Source: Novosphingobium sp. UBA6272 (GTDB lineage Bacteria > Pseudomonadota > Alphaproteobacteria > Sphingomonadales > Sphingomonadaceae). From it: DNA of 64,000 nucleotides. Below are positions 33,411 through 44,481 of the stretch, piece by piece. The translations under genes were made by a program, and so were the position numbers. The stretch's first letter is position 1; every line of letters starts with the position of its first letter. The stretch covers positions 116,176 through 180,175 of the forward strand of contig NZ_DJUW01000026.1 in assembly GCF_002440635.1 (NCBI RefSeq), read 5' to 3'. Below the pieces are notes generated by a model. It was not told where the DNA came from, made no database searches, and worked only from the letters and a program-made list of their open reading frames with translations.

Positions 33411-34676
33411 ATGCATGCACCAACACACCCCTTGCAGGTCCGTGACTATCGCCTGATCTGGCTTGCTCGCTTCATCAACACGGCAGCCACGACTGCAATG
33501 GTTGTTGTGATTGGGGCTCAGGTCTACCAACTCGCCAGGCAACAATATGGAATGAGCGAAGGCGAAGCTGCCTTCTTGCTCGGCCTGCTTGGCTTGATCC
33601 AGTTTGTTCCGTTCCTGCTGCTGACTCCGATTGCCGGGGTTTTGGCTGACCGAATGGATCGCCGACACCTTGCCGCGCTGGCTGTTTCGGTTGACCTCAC
33701 GATTGGCCTGGCGTTGGCTGCAGCCAATACTTGGAATTTCCTTTCGCTTCCGCTGCTGTTCGCGCTCGCCGCCTGCTATGGCGCGGCACGGGTGTTTATT
33801 GGCCCGGCGATCAGTGCAATTACCCCCAATGTGGTTCCGGCCGAATTGCTGCCCAAGGCGATTGCTACCAGCTCGATCGCCTGGCAATCCGCTGCGGTGA
33901 TTGGACCGGCGCTTGGCGGTTTCCTGCTCGCCGAAGATCCCGCGATGCCCTATTGGTTTGCATCGGCAATGCTGGTGCTTGGAATAGGCTCGCTTCTCGC
34001 TATCCGCCACCGCGCACCTCCCGCAGCCGAGGCGGATCACCCGCTGAAATTGATGGGCGAAGGGGCCAAATTCGTCTGGCGCGAGCGCTTTTTGCTGGGC
34101 TGTGTAACGCTCGATCTGTTCGCCGTGCTGCTCGGTGGGGCAACCGCGATGCTGCCGGCATTTGCCTATGACGTGCTCCATGTTGGCGACGAAGGCCTGG
34201 GCCTGCTTCGTGCTGCACCGGCGGCCGGGGCCATGTTGATGGCAATTTGGCTGGGCTTCCGTCCCATCGCCCGTAACGTTGGGGTCAAGATGCTCTGGGC
34301 TGTAGCGGTTTATGGCCTCGCCACGCTGATATTCGGCCTGTCGACCAGCTTCCCGCTTAGCATGGCGATGCTGGCGCTGCTCGGCGCTGCGGATGCGATC
34401 TCCGTGTTCATCCGCAACACATTGGTGCAACTCAACACACCGGACGAAATGCGAGGGCGGGTTTCTTCGATCTCCGGGCTCGCGATTTCCGCATCCAACG
34501 AATTGGGTGAGATGCAGTCTGGCCTGGCAGCCGCGTTTCTGGGGGCGGTTGGCGCAGTTGCGCTTGGCGGCGCCGGGGCTATCTTGGTCACTGCCATCTG
34601 GGCAGTGCTTTTCCCTGAACTCATCCGGGCGAAGACCTTCGCCCCCCAGTATCGACAAAAGGACCCGTCCCCATGA
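33411..34676 (+). CDS. MFS exporter, EntS/MFS_3-like
   Basis: 421-aa permease with about 12 predicted helices. The region after helix 2 has GVLADRMDRRHLAALAV, and the N-terminus begins HPLQVRDYRLIWLARFINTAA, as in enterobactin-exporter-like MFS proteins. ATG 33411 is preferred; a GTG at 33390 in frame is possible. The last 4 nt overlap the start of the cysteine synthase gene, so this is the first gene of a coupled operon. Confidence 0.88.
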   Translation: MHAPTHPLQVRDYRLIWLARFINTAATTAMVVVIGAQVYQLARQQYGMSEGEAAFLLGLLGLIQFVPFLLLTPIAGVLADRMDRRHLAALAVSVDLTIGLALAAANTWNFLSLPLLFALAACYGAARVFIGPAISAITPNVVPAELLPKAIATSSIAWQSAAVIGPALGGFLLAEDPAMPYWFASAMLVLGIGSLLAIRHRAPPAAEADHPLKLMGEGAKFVWRERFLLGCVTLDLFAVLLGGATAMLPAFAYDVLHVGDEGLGLLRAAPAAGAMLMAIWLGFRPIARNVGVKMLWAVAVYGLATLIFGLSTSFPLSMAMLALLGAADAISVFIRNTLVQLNTPDEMRGRVSSISGLAISASNELGEMQSGLAAAFLGAVGAVALGGAGAILVTAIWAVLFPELIRAKTFAPQYRQKDPSP

Positions 34677-35590
34677 AGGCTGACAGCATCCTCGCCACCA
34701 TCGGCAATACCCCGCACATCCGCCTCTCGCGCCTGTTCCCGGATCACGAAGTGTGGATCAAGGCCGAACGCGCCAATCCGGGCGGTTCGATCAAGGACCG
34801 CATTGGCCTGGCCATGATCGAGGCCGCGGAACAGGATGGCAGCCTCAGGCCCGGCGGCACGATTGTCGAACCAACCAGCGGCAACACCGGGATCGGGCTC
34901 GCCATGGCGGCGGCCGTCAAGGGTTACAAGCTGGTGCTGGTCATGCCCGAATCGATGTCGATCGAGCGGCGCCGCCTGATGCTGGCCTATGGCGCAACCT
35001 TCGATCTGACCCCGCGCGAAAAGGGCATGAAGGGCGCAATCGAGCGGGCCCATGAACTGATCGCCAGCACGCCCGGATCGTGGATGCCGCAGCAGTTTGA
35101 AAATCCCGCCAATATAGCGGTTCACGTTCGCACAACTGCACAGGAAATCTATGCAGACTTTGCCGATAGCCCGATCGACGCGCTGATCACCGGGGTCGGC
35201 ACTGGCGGCCACCTCACGGGCTGCGCCGAATTCCTCAAGGTCAAGTGGCCGGCGATGAAAGCCTGGGCAGTGGAACCCAGCCTCTCCCCGGTTATTTCGG
35301 GCGGCCAGCCGGCCCCGCACCCGATCCAGGGCATCGGCGCCGGCTTCATTCCGGCCAACCTCCACACCCAGGCGATCGACGGTGCGATCCAGGTCGATCC
35401 TGCTGACGCCAAGGAAATGGCTCGGCTCTGCGCCACCAAGGAAGGCATGCTGGTCGGGATCAGTTCCGGCGCCACGCTCGCCGCCATCAAGCAGAAGCTG
35501 GCCGAACTGCCCGCAGGCAGCCGCGTTCTCGGCTTCAACTACGATACTGGTGAGCGGTACCTTTCGGTGCCGGACTTCCTGCCCGAATGA
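34673..35590 (+). CDS. cysK: Cysteine synthase family PLP enzyme
   Basis: 305-aa pyridoxal-phosphate enzyme joining sulfide to O-acetylserine to give cysteine, or a close relative. The PLP Lys lies in NPGGSIKDRIG, the phosphate cup is GVGTGGHLTG, and the substrate loop is EPTSGNTGIGLAMAAA. The C-terminus has GISSGATLAAI. It overlaps both neighbours by 4 nt. The location between an exporter and a hydrolase, away from other sulfur genes, leaves room for a specialised role. Confidence 0.9.
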   Translation: MKADSILATIGNTPHIRLSRLFPDHEVWIKAERANPGGSIKDRIGLAMIEAAEQDGSLRPGGTIVEPTSGNTGIGLAMAAAVKGYKLVLVMPESMSIERRRLMLAYGATFDLTPREKGMKGAIERAHELIASTPGSWMPQQFENPANIAVHVRTTAQEIYADFADSPIDALITGVGTGGHLTGCAEFLKVKWPAMKAWAVEPSLSPVISGGQPAPHPIQGIGAGFIPANLHTQAIDGAIQVDPADAKEMARLCATKEGMLVGISSGATLAAIKQKLAELPAGSRVLGFNYDTGERYLSVPDFLPE

Positions 35591-36291
35591 GCGCCTTCAC
35601 CAGGATCGACTACCGCGACGGGGAAACTCCGCTTTCCGGCCTGCACCTCCGCCCGGCCGGCAAGGCGCGGGCAGCCGTCGCCGTCTTTCCTACCTTCATG
35701 AACGTGACACCGGGGGTTGAAGACAAGGCGCGCGCACTGGTCGAAGCGGGCTACGCAGTGCTGATCGCCGATTTTTACGGACCCGAGACCCCGCACGACT
35801 TCGAATCGGCCAACGCAGTGATGATGCGGCTGAGAGCCGATCCTGCGGCCATGCGCGTGCGCTTGAAAGCCACGCTCGATGCACTTCGCCAGCTCGAGCC
35901 AGACCTGCCGATGGCGGCGATCGGCTTCTGCCTCGGCGGCATGGCGGTGCTCGAACTGGCGCGCGACGGGCAGGATCTGGCGGCTGTTGTCAGCTTCCAC
36001 GGTCTGCTGCAATCGCCCCTGCCGGCGAACCAGCCCATCCCTGCCCGCGTTCTGGTCTGCCACGGCGACATCGACTTTCTCGTCCCGCGCAGCCATGTGC
36101 TGGCGTTCTGGGAGGAGATGGACCAGGTCGGAGCGGACTGGCATTTCCATAGTTATGCCGGGGTGGATCACGGTTTCACCAACCGCCTGCGCCCCGATGC
36201 CACGCCCAATCCGTCATACAACGCCAGCGCCGACCGCCAGAGCTGGGCAGCGATGCTCGGCCTGTTTGACGAGACCTTTCCGTCGCCATGA
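35587..36291 (+). CDS. Dienelactone hydrolase family protein
   Basis: 234-aa alpha/beta hydrolase with the Cys nucleophile in GFCLGGMAVLEL, the Asp in GDIDFLVPRSH and the His in AGVDHGFTNRL. This Cys-His-Asp set is typical of the dienelactone hydrolase family, which opens lactone rings in aromatic degradation but includes many other esterases. It overlaps the cysK stop and the next start (ATGA), so it is coupled to both. Confidence 0.88.
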   Translation: MSAFTRIDYRDGETPLSGLHLRPAGKARAAVAVFPTFMNVTPGVEDKARALVEAGYAVLIADFYGPETPHDFESANAVMMRLRADPAAMRVRLKATLDALRQLEPDLPMAAIGFCLGGMAVLELARDGQDLAAVVSFHGLLQSPLPANQPIPARVLVCHGDIDFLVPRSHVLAFWEEMDQVGADWHFHSYAGVDHGFTNRLRPDATPNPSYNASADRQSWAAMLGLFDETFPSP

Positions 36292-37070
36292 GCGGTGATC
36301 CAGACCTGATGCGTGAGGCTTACCTCGATCTGATCAAGCGCACGGTCACAAACTATATCCAGCTTGGCGACGAACTACCGCTCGGTCGCTTTCACAGTGC
36401 CGGCTTCTATGATCCGAAGGCCTCGGAATGGACGATCCCGCCCATTGCCCGGCCGCGGACCTTGCAGAATGTCCACCAACTCGAACTGATCGAGCAGCAG
36501 TTCGACCGGATAACGGCCGAAGGGATAACTGGGGACCTGATCGAGGCCGGGGTGTGGCGCGGCGGTGCGATCATTTTCATGCGTGCCTTGCTCAAAGCTC
36601 ACGGCGTAACCGATCGTCAGGTCATCGCCGCTGACAGTTTCGCCGGTATCCCGCTAAGCGCCAAATTCAAGCACGACACCGTCAATTCGTGGACCGACCG
36701 CTGGGAAGCCAGCCTGCCGGAAGTCCGGGCCGCGATCGCCCGGTTCGGGCTGCTTGATGAGCAGGTCGAACTGCTCGAAGGCTATTTCGCCGATACGCTG
36801 CCGGGATTGGCCGGGCGCACGCTCGCACTGATCCGGCTCGATTCGGATTCGCTCGAATCAACCGAGACTTCGCTCCAATACCTCTATCCACTTCTCAACC
36901 GCGGCGGGGCGGTGATGATCGACGACTGGCACCTGATCGGCTGTCGCATCGCGGTCGACAACTACCGCAAGAAGAACAAGCTGGCCGGCGAAGTACAGGT
37001 GACCGCCGGCAATGCCTGGTGGATCAAGCAGGAAGAACGGGGCTTCCCCGGCCCACCGGCTGGGGAATAG
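36288..37070 (+). CDS. TylF/MycF-family O-methyltransferase
   Basis: 260-aa SAM-dependent, metal-dependent methyltransferase like macrocin O-methyltransferase TylF. The SAM site is LIEAGVWRGGAIIFMRALL, the metal-binding acidic pair is RLDSDSLESTETSL and VMIDDWH, and the end has NAWWIKQ. Members methylate sugars or phenolic metabolites. It is the last gene of the four-gene coupled operon and the strongest hint that the operon makes or tailors a small molecule. Confidence 0.88.
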   Translation: MSGDPDLMREAYLDLIKRTVTNYIQLGDELPLGRFHSAGFYDPKASEWTIPPIARPRTLQNVHQLELIEQQFDRITAEGITGDLIEAGVWRGGAIIFMRALLKAHGVTDRQVIAADSFAGIPLSAKFKHDTVNSWTDRWEASLPEVRAAIARFGLLDEQVELLEGYFADTLPGLAGRTLALIRLDSDSLESTETSLQYLYPLLNRGGAVMIDDWHLIGCRIAVDNYRKKNKLAGEVQVTAGNAWWIKQEERGFPGPPAGE

Positions 37071-37079
37071 CGACCCGCC

Positions 37080-38882
<1,803 letters not shown>

Positions 38883-38905
38883 GGGATCGTTCCTTGGTTG
38901 TGCGA

Positions 38906-39355
38906 TCAGGCCTTGCGGGCCGTCAGGTCGATATTCTCGACCAGATTGATGAAATTGGTCAGCTCCGCGATGGCCGCGTCGAGATCGGCGCGCTGCTGGC
39001 TGAGCCGGCCGACCTTTTCCTTGCAGCGCTGCACGGTCACCCGGCGTTGCTCGACCCGCCCGTCCCCCAGATCGTAGAGATCGATCATCTCCTTGATCTC
39101 GGTCAGGCTGAAACCGACGTTCTTGGCGCGCAGGATCCAGGCCAGACGGGCCCGGTCACGCTTCGAATAGACCCGGTTGAGCCCGATCCGGGCCGGGGCG
39201 ATCAGGCCCTCATCCTCGTAGAAGCGCAGCGCGCGGGCGGTAACCCCGAACTCTCCGGTCAGATCCGAGATCGAGAAGTGTTCGCGCTGCAGCGCATCGG
39301 GCGTGTCGATATGGGCGCCATCATGCGCGGTCGGGCTGTCGAGGAGCTGTTCCAT
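38906..39355 (-). CDS. MerR family regulator, LiuR-like
   Basis: 149-aa regulator. The winged-helix MerR domain is HFSISDLTGEFGVTARALRFYEDEGLIAPAR, then NRVYSKRDRARLAWILRAKNVGFSLTEIKEMI, and a C-terminal coiled coil with no metal-binding Cys pattern. This build is typical of MerR proteins that control fatty or branched-chain acid breakdown genes (LiuR type). It is upstream of and co-directional with the acyl-CoA dehydrogenase. A promoter with an operator-like spacer lies directly before it. Confidence 0.88.
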   Translation of the reverse strand: MEQLLDSPTAHDGAHIDTPDALQREHFSISDLTGEFGVTARALRFYEDEGLIAPARIGLNRVYSKRDRARLAWILRAKNVGFSLTEIKEMIDLYDLGDGRVEQRRVTVQRCKEKVGRLSQQRADLDAAIAELTNFINLVENIDLTARKA

Positions 39356-39361
39356 GCACGG

Positions 39362-39390
39362 AAATTAGCTTACCTTTACGTAAGCGTCAA
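39362..39390 (-). promoter_or_regulatory. Promoter and MerR-type operator of the regulator-dehydrogenase operon
   Basis: On the minus strand, TTGACG (39385-39390), 17 nt, TAATTT (39362-39367). The spacer holds CTTACGTAAAGGTAAG, with CTTAC and GTAAG as inverted arms. Operators in the promoter spacer are usual for MerR proteins, so the regulator probably controls its own operon. The -35 overlaps the last codons of hisI. Confidence 0.65.
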
Positions 39391-39764
39391 TCTTGCAAGC
39401 GAACCAGAGCCCCATCCTGGATCCGGCGATAAAAGCAGGTAACCGCGCCGGTATGGCAAGCTGGACCGTGCGGTTCGCAGATCATCACCAGTGCATCCTG
39501 ATCGCAATCGACTCGAAGTTCGATAACTTTCAGCACGTGGCCCGTACTCTCACCCTTCTTCCACAAGCGCCCGCGCGAGCGCGAATGGAAGTGGGCAAAA
39601 CCAGTTTCCAGCGTCGCATCGAGCGCCTCGCGATCGAGAAAGGCGACCATCAGCACCTCGCGGGTAGCGAAATCGATTACCACGCCGGTCAAAAGCCCCT
39701 GCCCGTCGAACTTCGGCAAGAAGGCGGTTCCGGCCTCACGGTCGCTGGCATCAATGCTGCTCAT
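39387..39764 (-). CDS. hisI: Phosphoribosyl-AMP cyclohydrolase
   Basis: 125-aa zinc enzyme of histidine synthesis (third step), without the HisE domain. The substrate site is HFHSRSRGRLWKKGESTGHV, and the metal ligands appear in VDCDQDALVM and GPACHTGAVTCFYR. ATG 39764 is supported by AGGGAG just upstream (minus strand). It is downstream of comF on the same strand, with 250 nt between them. Confidence 0.95.
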   Translation of the reverse strand: MSSIDASDREAGTAFLPKFDGQGLLTGVVIDFATREVLMVAFLDREALDATLETGFAHFHSRSRGRLWKKGESTGHVLKVIELRVDCDQDALVMICEPHGPACHTGAVTCFYRRIQDGALVRLQD

Positions 39765-39839
39765 TTCGCTCCCTTGTTGCAAGATAACCACATGTGTCGA
39801 GCAAAAAAGCGCGCGATTGCGCAAGGCACTTTTCAACGG

Positions 39840-40014
39840 TCGCAGATTCGGTGATTGGGAGCCTGCGGAAGGCCGAAGGCCAGGTTCAGGGACCGCCGCA
39901 TGAGGAATTTGGGCGAGGCAGACCGAAGGGGGGTCTGCCGAACCGCACAAAGCGGAAGCCTTATGAGTTTCGTCACGAGATCGCCCGGAACTTCGGTTCC
40001 GGGCGTTTTCGTTT
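39840..40014 (+). ncRNA. Candidate structured RNA between hisI and comF
   Basis: The 250-nt gap holds a chain of hairpins on the plus strand: GGCC-GAA-GGCC (39871-39881), GGCAGACC with GGTCTGCC (39917-39939, 8 bp), CCGC-ACAAA-GCGG (39943-39955) and a terminator stem with a UUCG loop (39983-40004). No open frame there looks coding. It lacks the signatures of SRP RNA, 6S, tmRNA or RNase P. Because comF and hisI are on the minus strand, a plus-strand terminator here points to a separate plus-strand transcript. The 5' end and promoter are not placed. Confidence 0.4.
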
Positions 40015-40016
40015 TC
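39983..40016 (+). terminator. Intrinsic terminator with UUCG loop
   Basis: GCCCGGAAC-TTCG-GTTCCGGGC (39983-40004) is a 9-bp stem with the very stable C(UUCG)G loop, followed by GTTTTCGTTTTC. The T-rich side is on the plus strand and runs into the comF stop codon, so it stops plus-strand transcripts. Confidence 0.8.
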
Positions 40017-40758
40017 AGACCAGATCGAGCGCCTCATCGAGCACCCGCGCGAAGCAGGCAATCCGGACCTGCTTTGCGCCGCCGCGCTTGAGCGCCGAGA
40101 CGCAGGCGCTGGTGGTTGCCCCGCTGGTCAGCACATCGTCGACCAACACGATCCGGGCGCCGCGAATCGCCGCCTCCCGCCGTGGGTTAAGCGCAATTGC
40201 GCCGGACAGCGCCCGCGCCCGCGCCGCCTTGCCCAATCCGCCCAGCGTCGGTGTTTGCTTGCGCCGGACCAGACCATCGACCAGCAGCTCTGCGCCGCGT
40301 GCGCGGGCGAGTTCTACAGCCAGCAAAGCCGCCTGGTTGAACCCGCGCCGCCACAGCCGCCAGCGGTGTAGCGGGACCGGCACAACTGCCCAGCCCGGCC
40401 CGATCTCCTCGGGCAACTGTGCCAGCATCAGCCGCGCCAGCAGCGGGGCTAGCGCGATCCGGTGTCCGTGTTTCAGCGCCAGGATCAGCTTGCGCGAGGC
40501 ATCGTTGTAGAGCGTGCCCGCTGCGATCCCGTCATGACGCGGCGGATCGGCCAGACACGGCGCACAGACTGTTCCCGCCGCCATGCCGTCACCCAGCGGG
40601 CGCTGGCACGTTGGGCAGCTCGGTTCGCCCGGAATGGCCAGCTCGCTCCAGCAGGCTGCGCACAGGCCCGACTGCGCGGCAAGTCCTTCGCCGCACAGCG
40701 GGCAGCGCGGGGGGAACAGCAGGTCGGCGACCGGGACGAGGAGCGGGTGCAACTGCAT
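40015..40758 (-). CDS. comF: ComF family protein
   Basis: 247-aa phosphoribosyltransferase-fold protein. An N-terminal Cys-rich zinc ribbon (FPPRCPLCGEGLAAQSGLCAAC and SCPTCQRPLG) precedes the PRTase core with the PRPP loop VLVDDVLTSGATTSACVSAL. In competent bacteria ComF aids DNA uptake; elsewhere the role is unclear. ATG 40758 faces the methyltransferase gene divergently, with a 52-nt gap. Confidence 0.93.
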   Translation of the reverse strand: MQLHPLLVPVADLLFPPRCPLCGEGLAAQSGLCAACWSELAIPGEPSCPTCQRPLGDGMAAGTVCAPCLADPPRHDGIAAGTLYNDASRKLILALKHGHRIALAPLLARLMLAQLPEEIGPGWAVVPVPLHRWRLWRRGFNQAALLAVELARARGAELLVDGLVRRKQTPTLGGLGKAARARALSGAIALNPRREAAIRGARIVLVDDVLTSGATTSACVSALKRGGAKQVRIACFARVLDEALDLV

Positions 40759-40810
40759 CGTCCTGCGGTATCGCTTGCGCGGGCGCGCGGTGCAAGGCAG
40801 GGCTGGCCAC

Positions 40811-41547
40811 GTGACCCAGCCCGCCCCGCCCGAAGTGTTCTCTCCCGCTCGCCGCCGCGCGCGGCATGCCCGTCACCTGGCCGCAGCACGGGCGGGCCAC
40901 ACGCCGGACTACCTGATCGCCGATATGGTCGAAGACGTGATCGAACGTCTCGGCTTTCTGCGGGTCGAGCCGCGCCGCGCGCTGGTGATCGGTGACTGGA
41001 CCGGTGCTCTGGCAAGTTGGCTGACGACACAGGGTGCGGAAGCAGTCAGCGCCGATGCTCTGGATTTCGATCAGGAACGCCCCTTCCCCTTCGCCGGGTT
41101 CGATCTGATTGCCAGCCTCGGCATGCTCGATACCGCCAACGACCTGCCCGGCGCGCTGATCCACATTCGCAGTGCCCTCGCACCTGGCGGTCTGGCGCTG
41201 GCCAGCTTTGTCGGCGCAGGCAGCCTGCCGGCCCTGCGCGCAGCGATGCTCGAGGCCGATGGCGACCGCCCCGCGCCGCGGCTGCACCCGATGGTAGACG
41301 TTCGCGCCGGCGGTCAGCTGCTCCAGCGCGCCGGCTGGGGCGATCCGGTGGTCGACAGCCGCAGCCTGGCGGTACGCTTTTCCTCGCTCGACCGGCTCGT
41401 CGCGGATCTGCGCAGCCAGGGACTGTCGAACTGCCTGTCCCGCTCTGGCCCGCCGCTGACCCGCGCCGCGCGCGAGCGGGCCCGGGCCGCGTTCGGCACC
41501 GGCACGGTCGAGAGCTTCGAAATCCTGACGCTGAGCGGCTGGAAGCG

Positions 41548-41551
<4 letters not shown>
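40811..41551 (+). CDS. SAM-dependent methyltransferase, NDUFAF5/BioC-like
   Basis: 246-aa class I methyltransferase. The SAM region is RALVIGDWTGALASWLTTQGAEAVSADALD, reduced compared with the classical GxGxG, then FDLIASLGMLDTANDLPGALIHIRSALAPGG. The pattern resembles the BioC/NDUFAF5 group found beside comF in sphingomonads. The start is GTG 40811. The stop overlaps the ppdK stop by 4 nt in convergent orientation. Confidence 0.78.
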
Positions 41552-44238
<2,687 letters not shown>

Positions 44239-44413
44239 GGTTTTCCGCCGTTTCCATGAACCGGCGACTCGGTGGCCGGTGCCCTTTGGCCCCTAACCCC
44301 CATTGTGCAATGCAGCAAGGTGCGGCTGCTGATTGATTTTTGCCATAAGCCAGACCGGATCGAAGGTCCGAACCTGACAAAGTTGACAGGGTCCAGGCGG
44401 CGGAAAAAACTTT

Positions 44414-44451
44414 CCGTCGCCCTGTGTCTCCCCCCGTCACCCTGTGTCACC
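44414..44451. repeat. Two direct 18-bp repeats between ppdK and glyS
   Basis: CCGTCGCCCTGTGTCTCC (44414-44431) and CCGTCACCCTGTGTCACC (44434-44451) match at 16 of 18 positions with a 20-nt period. They lie in the 243-nt gap between glyS and ppdK, which holds no gene. Their role is unknown. Confidence 0.55.
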
Positions 44452-44481
44452 TTGCGGTGACTTGGGTCAGCCTTCGATGTG

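Noticed and set aside
32433..34658. Very long open frame on the minus strand (over 700 codons) across tyrS, the PilZ gene and the MFS gene
   Set aside because: It runs antisense to three well-supported genes and its product is low-complexity and Arg/Gln/His-rich, as expected for a shadow frame in GC-rich DNA.
33411..37070. Classical biosynthetic gene cluster
   Set aside because: There is no polyketide, peptide, terpene or RiPP core enzyme; only a small tailoring-like operon can be supported.
39840..40014. SRP RNA, 6S RNA, tmRNA or RNase P RNA in the hisI-comF gap
   Set aside because: I looked for their conserved cores (for example GGTCCGGAAGGAAGCAGC, GAGGAAAGTCCGGGC, the tRNA-like T-loop) and found none.
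39794..40510. Plus-strand open frame across the hisI-comF gap and into comF
   Set aside because: It overlaps comF antisense and the hairpin chain; the peptide is Arg/Pro-rich and unlike known proteins. A structured RNA explains the gap better.
44414..44451. Tandem-repeat promoter or riboswitch before ppdK
   Set aside because: Only two imperfect 18-bp copies are present, without conserved riboswitch elements.
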